DNA of 64,000 nucleotides, taken from assembly GCA_002989075.1 (NCBI GenBank), contig PSQN01000001.1, positions 1,419,153 to 1,483,152 of the forward strand, written 5' to 3'. Under the pieces are notes generated by a model, which searched no databases, had not been told where the DNA came from, and worked only from the letters and a program-made list of their open reading frames with translations. The number at the start of each line of letters is the position of its first letter. Position 1 is the first letter of the stretch. Below are positions 38,788 through 48,053 of the stretch, one piece after another. This DNA comes from Arthonia radiata (lineage: Eukaryota; Ascomycota; Arthoniomycetes; Arthoniales; Arthoniaceae). Made by a program: the position numbers and the translations under genes.

Positions 38788-40282
38788 AGTTTCGCAAACT
38801 GATCACAAAGGTGCTTCCGACGCACGAGTGGTGCTGTGTAGCGACGAAAATTTTTTCTACGAAGAGTATGCGCCTTGAGAGTAGTCTCGAGATATTCTTC
38901 ACACATCAGGTCCGCTTCAAGGCGGGTTGCAAGCTGTACAAAGCAAGCCCGAGCCGTCAGAGTGTTAGAAGCAGGTCGTTTTGCGAGCGCTCAATTACGG
39001 CTACGTATACAGAGCAGTAAGCAAAGAAAATTCTTGCTACTACAATTTTTCGCCTGGAAAATTGTCGGTCTTTATACCCAACATTGCCAGCAGTGCTGCT
39101 GTCACTAGGATCATCGCTCAAGCAGAAGCGTTACGGGCTTGGGTTGCTGCTGAGGGCATGTGCGGCGAGGCGGAGGCCCCAACAATGTATTGAGAAGAAC
39201 AGTAGCCCTGATAGAAAAGATGGTGGCGCCTTATCGTTTACGGAACGTCTCTCAATGGTTTTCGATGTCATCTATGAAATTGTTCCCAGTTGGAAAAGGA
39301 GAATGCTGAGTTCTTGGCATCGACGTCATTATTGTGACCTAGTCACGTGAGCTTGTGATATTCCTGATCAGGAGTGACAATCTCTGTGCTACAGAACCTC
39401 GAGTTCTTGTGCTATCGAGGATCCTCGTCACCACGGAAGGATCCAGTCCTCTGGCACAAATCGTGTGAGCTAAAATTGAAGATGTCTGTCATCGTCGAGT
39501 TTCGTGGTGGCCGAAGGCCGGTCACGATCACCACCACCTCCTCAAAAATTGGCTCAGCGAAGGCGTCACAAGACGCTGCTTGAAGAGCTCGTTTGCGAAT
39601 GCAGTAGCTGCACGCAACACATTGAGCAGATGAATCAAAAGTCCCTGAAGCAAATATGGCCAGCATGTGCCAGTACCTTTGTTGAAAGCAGCAAGGAGGA
39701 ACGGCTCGCCAGACGGACATCAATCAGCCCAAGCTGAAAAACTCTCGGTGTCAAAATATGCACGTCGCTCGAGAAAAAAGATCAAAAATCATCCCCTCCT
39801 GAGCAAACCTCACATTGACCTGTTCCAGATGAGCTACAGGGCTGTTCTGCTTCTCGCAGCTGTAATCCAGCCCGCAAGTCGGTAGTCTAGCTTATGGAGG
39901 GTGGCCTGAACAGCCAGCTTGACGAGACGGACATCGCATATTACGCGTCTCGCCGTAGATTTACTGTAAACGTTTGTGAAGGCGTCCGAGACCTCTTTCT
40001 TCCGTAACTTTCCCTACTCACAGCACCAAGGACGCAAGTGTTGAAAATCAGTCTGCGTTATCCAGTGAATGCAATCGCTCAATATGTAGATTGTGCTGTT
40101 AGTCACGGGCAGCGTTAGTGACAAAAGAGAACTGCAAAGCATTTGGCAGAAGTTCGCAGACGTGGCAGAGCATCATACGGACATCGTAAATTCCGAGCCG
40201 GGATGAGTCAGAGCAAGTTTGCTTTCACTTCCAACTCCAGGAGGTCAACTGCTCAAGGACTTCTGGAGCACCCTGTTCAAAA
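38788..40282. other. 1.5 kb without a supported gene
   Basis: Several short overlapping ORFs lie on both strands, for example + strand 39483-39583 (starting MSVIVEFRGG). None has a family motif, a splice partner or clear codon bias. No repeats, tRNA-like folds or mobile elements were noticed. Confidence 0.4.
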
Positions 40283-40347
40283 ATGAGTTCACCAACACGC
40301 CAAAGCGCACAAATTGAACCCCCGAGAGTTGCAAAGAGTAACCGATC

Positions 40348-41190
40348 ATGGCTCTCTCCAAAATCTGGCAGCCACACGACCCGCCCCCATGGAACAGCAG
40401 CCGGCATCCCTGCTAAGATAACTCGCATCGCTTTCGCTACCCAAGCATCAACAGTGCAACACCGGAACTCAACATCCTCGCCGGACCCGAGTTAGGATCC
40501 ATTGGCTATCTCGCTGAGACCCGCCGCGCAGCCTGCCCGCCCTTGCCAGACCGCAGACCCACCACCTGTCCAGTCTCTGACGAAGTTTCGACCGCACTCG
40601 AGGAATGCCGCGCCACTATGAGACACATCCTACAGCAGAACGACGTGAACGGCGAGATCCAGTTCGTGTACCGCTTCAACAACACGCAGTACCTCGACCC
40701 TTCATTGCTGGTGCCATCCGTACTCGTACACGCGCCCGCTACGTCCAACCGCGACAACAGCTGGTTTAAAGCACTGCGAGGACCGAAAGAGCTGCTGACG
40801 GCCCAGGGAGCGCATGCGGATCTCCAAGTGGAGATCGTAGACCCCGAATAACACAGGCCGCTTACAACTGGCGTCATGAAGCACGGTGACCTTTTCAGCG
40901 GCGTCTGGAAGAGTGGTGTCGAAGACGCTGTCTTACGGATCCTTGACGGCTATTTCGAAGATGATTTTGCGCGGCATGCACTGCACGTGCTGCGCCTCGG
41001 TACCAACCCCTCTGAACAGCGCGACAGCAACCCCGTGACGATCATGATCGAGGTGCAAGAAGAAATCCATGAGCGCGACTGGCTAGGTGCGAAGGAGCAG
41101 ATCAAACACGTGCTTAAGGACGCTGGCAGAGAAGACGTGCAAACGATGTTCGCTAGGAATGAGATGGCGGGCACGCCGCACTATGACTAA
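40348..41190 (+). pseudogene. Decayed orphan gene with in-frame TAA stops
   Basis: From ATG 40348 one frame runs to 41190 (about 280 codons) broken only by TAA at 40414-40416 and TAA at 40849-40851. Sequence on both sides of each stop looks like one protein: YRFNNTQYLDPSLLVPS before the second stop, NPVTIMIEVQEE after it. Both stops are one C-to-T change from CAA. The first could be spliced out: an 80-nt intron at 40338-40417 (GTAACC…AAG) joined to an ATG at 40283 keeps frame. The second has no such escape. The segment resembles an uncharacterised fungal protein family from memory only; no function is assigned. Confidence 0.6.
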
Positions 41191-41195
41191 CAGCG

Positions 41196-42089
41196 TCAGA
41201 TCTGAAGCTCGACCCCACAGCCCCCAATCTCCCTCACATATCCACCCACATTAACCTCCACCTCCCCTTCGATCCCGCCATTACACATTCGCACCAGCTC
41301 GCGACTCTCCATCGTCATAACGACCTCCTTTAGCTCACAATAAGCTCCCTTCGGATGCTCCTCCGACCACTCCACGGCCTTTTCATGATACTTCGGACAC
41401 GCTTTTCCCAACGCTAGCACCATTGTCTCTTTCTTATCACTCTCCGTGTACACATCCCGAATCTCGAACCTGTTCTCCACACGCCCGAAAAAGCTCCCGG
41501 TGCAGTCGCCGAATTGCCAATTCCAGTTTCTTGGCAACACCGCGTCATTCGGGGCTTCGCGGCGAAGCCAGTCTGATGCAAGAGGTTGAAGAAGTCGGAG
41601 ACGGACAGGAATTTCAAAGCCCCGATGGGGTCGAGGGGCCAGAGGCCGGTCATGCGGCGGTGGATCAAGGCGAGCGATTTCCCGCGGAGGAGGGCGAAGG
41701 CGTAGCGGACTTGTGTTTCCTGAGAGCGAAAGTGGCGCGGGGAATGGAGGAATGTGATTTCGAGCTGGGCGCGCCAGAGGGTGAGGTCTATGGGTGGACC
41801 CCAGGAGAAGGTGGCGACGTCTGGGAGGGTGGGTGTAGGAGGCATGGCCATGGGAGCGGGATGAATGATGGGCCAACGGGTAAGTGCTTGCGGCCGCTGA
41901 GGTGGTGTTCTGAGGGGTTGCTGGGTCTGGGATTGCGTCACTGATGGTGTTGTCAGTATCCAGGGGAGAGGGGCGCTGAGGTGAGTTCGAGCGAGTGGAA
42001 GGTGAAGGCGTCATGATCAGAAAGTCCGGGCAGGAGGAGATTGACCGAAGGTTAGTCGAAGGCGGGCTCTGCTCGTTCTGCACGCTCAT
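41196..42089 (-). CDS. Hypothetical protein, possibly Gag-like with frame switch
   Basis: A single ORF of 297 residues begins at ATG 42089 and ends 6 bp from the convergent pseudogene. Its N-terminus is Ser/Pro/Thr-rich, its middle is Arg/Pro/His-rich low complexity, and the last 100 residues (from about NWNWQFGDC) look like a normal fold. In the overlapping frame, 41941-41560 reads more like protein than the main ORF does. It has a pattern (LPDVATFSWGPP, then WRAQLEITF, RYAFALLRG) reminiscent of retrotransposon Gag capsids. The original gene may have run ORF, overlapping frame, then ORF again, with two frameshifts. Confidence 0.4.
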   Translation of the reverse strand: MSVQNEQSPPSTNLRSISSCPDFLIMTPSPSTRSNSPQRPSPLDTDNTISDAIPDPATPQNTTSAAASTYPLAHHSSRSHGHASYTHPPRRRHLLLGSTHRPHPLARPARNHIPPFPAPLSLSGNTSPLRLRPPPREIARLDPPPHDRPLAPRPHRGFEIPVRLRLLQPLASDWLRREAPNDAVLPRNWNWQFGDCTGSFFGRVENRFEIRDVYTESDKKETMVLALGKACPKYHEKAVEWSEEHPKGAYCELKEVVMTMESRELVRMCNGGIEGEVEVNVGGYVREIGGCGVELQI

Positions 42090-42739
42090 GGTGAGGAACT
42101 AATTGCGAAGTGGCGGTGATTGAAACCGATATTGCGGCGTGCAAGCAGTAGCTGGAGCATCTCAAACGACCATCGAAGCAAGCACGGGAGCTGTAAGATG
42201 GGTGAACTGATCATTCGAATATCTGCTTTGTGATTGTAAAGTCTGTTCGCAGCAGACGACGGAGCAACGCTGTTTCACGGTGATTGCCCAAAAGGGGATT
42301 CCATCCGAGGAACGTGAAGCGCTTTGTCAATTTGCGCATGCAGCAGTTGCTCCGTACATAGTCGTACCTTCACGTACCTGTGATTGGAGGCCTCAGCACC
42401 AATGCTGCACCATTGCTCTGATGCAGCATACTCGTTCGCAAATTCGCGGTCTGTGAAAGCTGCTCCCGAACGGCGCTTGAGACGCGACTCCAGAGTCTAT
42501 ATATGGACAGCTTCGCGGCGACTGAAGAGGCGTTAAAGCTACGACGCTGGTTCGTTTGTTCTTGGCATAATGTCAATTTGTTTAAGTGCAGAACAGCAGT
42601 CACACATGATGGGAGAAAAGAGTGGATACTTGAAATTAGATATGATTCCATCATCAGCTGCACGGCTACAACAGGTGAGAACATCACGGCCTGGCCGCCT
42701 CCACACCGGCTAGAACATGTCTGCTATTGAGCTAAACCA
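42090..42739. other. Intergenic, one possible small ORF
   Basis: The only candidate is a 75-codon + strand ORF with ATG at 42503 (42503-42730) directly behind a TATATA stretch. It contains two Cys and several Trp codons but no known motif. I would not call it without transcript evidence. Confidence 0.3.
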
Positions 42740-43594
42740 CTACATAGGGACACATATTTCCCCGAGGACACCATCTTGCGCATTTGGATACCTGACCGTA
42801 GTCCGAGAACCCCTACAGCATCCATCACCACAACAAGGAACTGGAATCTGCTCATGATTTGTCTCGCTGTGGCTCGCGTGATTGCGATTTATTGGGCCAC
42901 GGCAGTGGTGCGAAGTGTACTGGAATGATGAAGATCTGTTAGGAACGGCGCCTGAAGTTTGTCCGTTTGATCGTTGTTCATGGCGGCGACCATTGAGTGG
43001 ACTTGAGGCTTGAGTGCTCGCCTGAGTGGTAGGACGTGGACAGTGCAAGGCGCACCGAGGCTCGCATGTGCGACTGTTGCGTGCGGCCGTCGTTGAAGCT
43101 CGTGGGAGTGCAGCACGGGCGCCAGCCCGAGGCATGGAGTTTTCTGTACGGGCACTGCGCGTCGCTCCTGGCGCATTAGTACAGGCTTCAGCTGCAGCGG
43201 CACGCATGTTCTGCGCCGTAGCGCCGGTTCGACGTGCAGCAGCTGTGGCTTGGCGCGTCTCGTCGCTGGAAGCCGGTCGAGGTGTAGCGGGCGTAGATGA
43301 GCCTCGAGTGTTAGAAGTCGCGCTCGTCTGCTTGGTACTTATGTTGACGGGAATATGTCGGGTTGCACCTCTTGAGTCTTCTGTCTGCGTATGGATCTCA
43401 ATGTGTATGCTGGGTTGAGCTGCCGGACGAGGCCTGTTGGTAGACGGTGAATGTGGTTCAGGTATAGCCTGAGTTGACCTGCTGCTGTGCGTGCGGGCGT
43501 TGTTGTGGCTTAAAGAACTGGGAGAGGCTGCCGCTGACGCGGTTTCATTGGCAAAGTGAACGTGGCGGTCTGGGCGGGGGTTGTCTGTGGACAT
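42740..43594 (-). CDS. Low-complexity Ala/Arg/Ser/Thr-rich hypothetical protein
   Basis: One uninterrupted 284-codon ORF with ATG at 43594. The protein is disordered-looking: the N-terminal third is Ser/Thr/Pro/His-rich and the middle is Ala/Arg/Thr-rich. The C-terminal 50 residues hold a Cys cluster, PCCGDGCCRG. No domain, signal peptide or membrane span is visible. An opposite-strand ORF (43026-43418) is a GC-skew shadow of the Ala/Arg run. The length of the open frame and a clean ATG support a real gene, but such composition also keeps frames open by chance. Confidence 0.45.
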   Translation of the reverse strand: MSTDNPRPDRHVHFANETASAAASPSSLSHNNARTHSSRSTQAIPEPHSPSTNRPRPAAQPSIHIEIHTQTEDSRGATRHIPVNISTKQTSATSNTRGSSTPATPRPASSDETRQATAAARRTGATAQNMRAAAAEACTNAPGATRSARTENSMPRAGARAALPRASTTAARNSRTCEPRCALHCPRPTTQASTQASSPLNGRRHEQRSNGQTSGAVPNRSSSFQYTSHHCRGPINRNHASHSETNHEQIPVPCCGDGCCRGSRTTVRYPNAQDGVLGEICVPM

Positions 43595-44149
43595 TGTGCT
43601 TGAAGACAGTCTGAAAATGCTTACGCGGTATTGTAAAAATTTTGCAAGTCTTCGTGATGTCTCTCAGAGATAAGAAAGATTTGGCAGAGTTTCATCGTCA
43701 TTGTTTATAGCAGAAACCAATGACTTCCGTTTGCTAATGCGAACGCACCAAGGTGTTGGTTTGAAGCGTTGGGTGTGGCAAGTCTCAAGTCCTGACCGTA
43801 AGTAATCTTGAGAAGTTGCAGGCAGGCTCTTGTAGCGCTCCCTGCTCAATACCTCAAGTCTGCGGGCACATCGCTCTATTCAATAATGCCAGGTCAGACA
43901 TTCAACAGTAGCACGCGCACACAAGAGACAGCATCACAATTACTTACAGCTCTACGTGGCCGTAGAACCTCCCGTAGTAAGCAGTATCGACGCAGTGAGC
44001 ATCTGGGAGACTCAGTTTAGGTGATTCTAGGCTATGTTCAACGTTGCATGCAGATGAGTTAAAAGCGCAGGATGTAAGAGAACTGCAATGTCTCGTATGT
44101 TGTCTGAACAATTGATACTCAAGACAGAGCACAAGAGCAGCTTCTCTAA
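43595..44149. other. Intergenic, no supported gene
   Basis: This lies between two - strand genes: the 3' flank of the epoxide hydrolase and the upstream region of the 284-residue ORF. Short ORFs on both strands show no motif. Confidence 0.4.
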
Positions 44150-45379
44150 CTACAGCCTCGAGGAGTCGTATCCATTTTTGCCCGAAACAACGGCAAACGC
44201 GCCACCGTTCTTACCAAACATTGATCGAAGATCAGCAACGATAGCGTTTGGCTGTTCGTAAGCAGCAAAATGACCACCTTTATCGTGTTCGGCTTCAAAC
44301 ACGAGTGGGCCTAGGGCATGAGCCCATTCTGTCGGAAACGGCACGATCTCCAGTGGAAACCGACTGACACCAAGCTTCGTCTTACCGTTATATGCGTTTG
44401 CGCCCTCAAAGCCTTTGCTGTGATAGACTTCATAGTAAATTCGACTGGCAGCAGTCGGGCCTGCACGACTGAAAGCATAGATGCTCACCCACGTGAGGAT
44501 CTCATCGTCTGTCCAGGCATAGTCGTCTGTCCACGAGTGTAGCTTCTCATATATCCACGCGAGGAGGCCGACAGGCGAGTCAGCCATGCTGTAGCCGAGG
44601 GTTTGAGGCTTCGTGCTCTGTTCCAAGAAGTAGCCACGGTCCTTATCCTGGTACCATTTGGCGCGGTCAAGGCCCTCCTTGGCATGTTTTGAGAGTCCTA
44701 ATAAGAAGTACTGCGAGTAGAACTTAGTGGCGAGCACGGGATTCTTGAAGTTGGGCACCTTCGGGTAGAAATTCAAATGGCTCGCTCGGCAGGCGTCTGG
44801 ATAGAGATGGCCCATAAACCTGGTCACCGCATAGCCCCAATCTCCGCCTTGAGTAACGTACTGGCCATAGCCAAGCTTGATCATCAGTTTATGACAGACC
44901 TCCGCATACTGTGCCAGTGCGAAGCCCTTCTTGCTGACCCCTTCCGAGAAGCCGTAGTTGGGGAGAGAGGGCGCCACCACATGGAACGCAGGAGCGTCAT
45001 TGCTCTCCTTGACGAGCTCAGGAAGTATTTTAGACGCTTCAAGAAAATGTCCTGGCCACCCGTGGCTGAAGAGCAGCGGTATAGCTCCAGCTACGTTGCT
45101 CTGTTGGTGCACAAAATGGATGTTGAGAGTGCCGAAGCCTTCGACGTCGATGTCAGTCGTGTACTGAGGCAACGTCGAGTTGAGTCGGCTCTCGTGCTGT
45201 CTCCAATTGTAGCCAGACTTCCAATGTGCAAGTAGACGTTTTACGTCAGCCAGAGGAGCACCGTAGTCCCAGCCACCATCTTCGAGTTCGTCTGGTAAGA
45301 TCGTGACATCGAGCTTATTGTGAAGCAGATCGATCTTGTCTTGAGGCACATCAATCTTGTATGACTGAATAGAAGACAT
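44150..45379 (-). CDS. Epoxide hydrolase (microsomal/EHN type)
   Basis: An intronless 409-residue alpha/beta-hydrolase, expected to add water to epoxides to give diols. The N-terminal EHN lid domain covers about residues 5-110 (WDYGAPLADVKRLLAHWKSGYNW). Next come the oxyanion motif HGWPG (106-110), the nucleophile elbow GGDWG (178-182, Asp180), a cap region with the conserved LGYSMADSPVGLLAW stretch (261-275), the likely acid Glu344 in FPLE, and the catalytic His370 in HDKGGHFAA. Length and all three catalytic residues are typical of the family, so an active enzyme is expected. No signal peptide or N-terminal anchor is visible, pointing to a soluble enzyme. Fungal members serve in detoxification or secondary metabolism; no biosynthetic cluster is next to it. 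Confidence 0.93.
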   Translation of the reverse strand: MSSIQSYKIDVPQDKIDLLHNKLDVTILPDELEDGGWDYGAPLADVKRLLAHWKSGYNWRQHESRLNSTLPQYTTDIDVEGFGTLNIHFVHQQSNVAGAIPLLFSHGWPGHFLEASKILPELVKESNDAPAFHVVAPSLPNYGFSEGVSKKGFALAQYAEVCHKLMIKLGYGQYVTQGGDWGYAVTRFMGHLYPDACRASHLNFYPKVPNFKNPVLATKFYSQYFLLGLSKHAKEGLDRAKWYQDKDRGYFLEQSTKPQTLGYSMADSPVGLLAWIYEKLHSWTDDYAWTDDEILTWVSIYAFSRAGPTAASRIYYEVYHSKGFEGANAYNGKTKLGVSRFPLEIVPFPTEWAHALGPLVFEAEHDKGGHFAAYEQPNAIVADLRSMFGKNGGAFAVVSGKNGYDSSRL

Positions 45380-45718
45380 GTCGATGATAGACGATGCAAA
45401 CAGCTATCGAGTGTAGATGGGACAGAAATGACAATGCTGTTGATGTTGTAGCCAAGACGAGGTGAAGAGCGGGGCGACCTCGGCAACGAGCTAGTCTTGA
45501 TTGGGCAATCGATCAAAACCTCAAGGCTTGAACGTGATTGAAGAACAACATGATGATATGGGTTCTTAGTCCGTAGGCCTGGCAAGACGTCCGAGACGAT
45601 ACGCTGCTCTAAGAACACGAGGGATGCTTCCTCTAGCCAACATGAAATGCTAAGACTATACGCGCGAAAAGCCACCGGACAGTAACCTCATACATGCGCT
45701 CACACAGTAGCTACATCG
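45380..45718 (-). promoter_or_regulatory. Upstream region of epoxide hydrolase gene
   Basis: These 339 bp separate the hydrolase ATG from the stop of the REC114-like gene on the same strand, so they must hold the hydrolase promoter and the REC114 terminator. No clear TATA box or repeated motif was seen. ORFs here are short. Confidence 0.4.
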
Positions 45719-47688
45719 CTAATCACCCAGAACCAGTCTGGCTGAAGAAACCTCAATGTCTTGACACATAGCGACAAAGTCATCACTGTCAATTAGTGAA
45801 AGCATGACCTGATCGAGATCTCGTTGGCGCTCCCGAATCGGTATCGACGCGTATTCGGACAGTCCAAGAGCATCCTCCTTGTGACCTGGAGCTGGATGTG
45901 CTGACTTGTTGCGCATTTCGTCGCCATTTTGATTGCTTGAAGAGCGTATGTTAACCTCGTGAGCGGACATCGGACGGAGCTGCGTCTCCGTCGCGGACGA
46001 ACCGAGACCAACTCTCCTACCGCCAGCCTCTGATGAGCGGGCGGGCTCGTACCGAGCCTTTTTTTGCGGTCGCTCATTATTGTGTACGTCTTCGTGTATT
46101 GTAAGATTGGATGCTGAAGAAAGCTTGGGCGGACTTGTGCTAGCAAAAGCAATCTCGCTGGATGGATTGGGTAGACGTGCGGCTGAAGTCACACTGCTAT
46201 AGCGAGGCCTCGGCAACGGTGACAGATCCATAGCCGATGCCCTCCCGGAATCTGGTCTGGATTGAGTCTGTCGTTGGAACCGTTCGCCGTCCATGCTGAG
46301 CTTCTTTGGTGAAACGAATGGCAAGGCTCGTGGAGGAACGAGATCGTCAATGTTCTGCGATGGCTGCGTGTTCAGCGTAGAAGAGGGAACACCAAATGTG
46401 TGGCCATGTGTCTGTTGCTTGGCTCCGTCCGTAGGTGCGGTGACAGGCCTCGTACTGCGGTGCCGAGCCCCCTCAGACATGGGACGATCATCGTGGACTC
46501 TATGATCAGGAAAATGTATGCCAGAAAATTGGGCGGGCATTGGCCGAGAAGTTGGAAGCTCGTTTGAGCTTGAGGGTGGGCCCAAGAAAGGACTTTCCAA
46601 GTCACAACGGGCACTAGTTGAAGATCGCTGGCCCCCAAGACTGTAGTAGTAGCCCTCATCATCAAGTCTGGAGCCCCGGGCGCTGGAGTGGAAACCTGGA
46701 AGGGTTGTCTCGTTCTGCGTCGGAGCATCGTCAAGCTCATCGCGAGAACTGGGGAATTTGGCATCGTGAGTGACGGAATTAGTATGTAGACTTTGCTGCG
46801 ATGACCAGGTTCCCCGTGTTGGAGGCCGCATTTCCACATGAGATGATGGTCGGCGATCCATATATGCTGGAGGCTGTCTGTCGTATGATTCATATCGCGC
46901 ACTACTGTCGCCATGCTGTGGAAGTGCTGAGGCAGTGCTTCCAGGTCTGAATTTCAACAGTTTTGGCTCCATGTACCCCTCGGCAGTGGAAGCTGTCGCG
47001 AGAGCTTCCTTGTACTGCTGGCGTTCTTTCAAGTCAGAAGCCGTACAGGGGCGCTGAATCTGCGGGGTTTCGGCCCCACTCGCTGGTCGTGCATTGGTGG
47101 CGGCCAATGCAGGACGTTGCTGTGGCTGCTTTGTTTGCTTTGCGAATGGATTTCTGACTGGGCAGCCAGCGTCACGTAGCAATTGCGCGGCTCTTTCAAG
47201 ATGATCTGAGTCGGTCAGACGAAGTCGAACACGTTTAACCTTGAGGTTCGAGCACATTAGACATGAGCGGGCACTATGTCAAGGAAAGACGGACCTGGTT
47301 GCTATCGCCGGCGTATGAAACAGCCAATTGAAGATTACCATATTGGACGTCGACGGCGCGCTGGGTTGGTCCAAATCTGGCTCCTTTGGAGGTTGAAGGC
47401 GTTAACAGCAGGTCACTGATGGCGATGATATCCTAGACGGGTGAATGTAAGCTTCGTCGACGTGTCTCTTTGCAGAGCTCTGGACAAGTAAGCAAGGCAT
47501 GGCTTAGCACAGCGTACCAAGGTGTCCTTGCCTCTGGTCACTCTCAGTACTAGTCGATTACGGGGACGTGTGAGAGACACCCTCATGGGAGCGAGCTCGC
47601 TCTGGTGCCACTCGATAGCATCTGTAATGTTTTGAGAAGTAGCATATGCATACTGCGAAATGGGAAAGATGTTCACGCCTATGGGCAT
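45719..47688 (-). CDS. REC114-like meiotic recombination protein, three exons
   Basis: Exons 47518-47688, 47295-47432 and 45719-47239 join in phase 0 to give 609 residues. Intron 1 (85 nt) is GTACGC…TAG with a CTTAC branch; intron 2 (55 nt) is GTCCGT…AAG. The N-terminal 130 residues look like the beta-rich PH-like domain of Rec114 (IFPISQYAYATS, then LVLRVTRGKDTL, then LQLAVSYAGDSNQVKRVRLRL and a helix HLERAAQLLRDAGCP). The middle 400 residues are Ser/Pro-rich and disordered. The C-terminus is a conserved-looking helix (RERQRDLDQVMLSLIDSDDFVAMCQDIE), the part that binds Mei4 in known Rec114 proteins. Rec114 works with Mei4 and Mer2 to start meiotic double-strand breaks. The assignment is from memory of family features. 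Confidence 0.65.
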
Positions 47689-48053
47689 CTTGGTAGATCA
47701 GCAGCAGCAGAACAGTAGATTACGACTTGGCCGAACTTCGATGTGATGTTGATGATGGAATGCACAGAGCCTTCATGACAGGCTGAGACGAATGCTTTTC
47801 TTGGGAGCAGATGGAGACAGAGGTGAGAGGGATGAGAGAGCATGCCTTGCACCCTAACCCTAGGAGCTTTGGGTATGACTCGCTCCTCGCCTGAAACGCG
47901 CGCATTCCGGTCGCGTAAAGTTTGTCGCAAGTCCGTTCATAGCACTTCCATCGAGCAAACGCAGACCCGAGGCTGTTCTGTATAGCAATCTCAACCCTTC
48001 GCCGTGACGTTCGTGAACGGGCGCGCTCGCGATAATGAAGTGAATCTGAAAGC
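47689..48053. promoter_or_regulatory. Bidirectional promoter between REC114-like and RSC9
   Basis: A 365-bp region separates the two divergent start codons, so both promoters must lie here. It contains the tandem CCCTA motif listed separately and no TATA box that I could see. Confidence 0.6.
47851..47864 (+). promoter_or_regulatory. Telobox-like motif ACCCTAACCCTAGG
   Basis: Two CCCTA units in a row, the same core as the fungal telomere repeat TTAGGG on the other strand. In several ascomycetes such boxes in promoters are bound by Tbf1/TRF-like Myb proteins. It lies 163 bp from the REC114-like ATG and 190 bp from the RSC9 ATG. Confidence 0.45.

Noticed and set aside
41423-41944. 173-codon + strand ORF
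   Set aside because: Gly/Glu-rich mirror of the Pro/Arg/Ser-rich - strand frames; composition shadow.
44777-45235. 152-codon + strand ORF
   Set aside because: Antisense to the epoxide hydrolase catalytic region.
47851-47864. Telomere or chromosome end
   Set aside because: Only two repeat units between two genes; far too short for a telomere and better explained as a promoter telobox.
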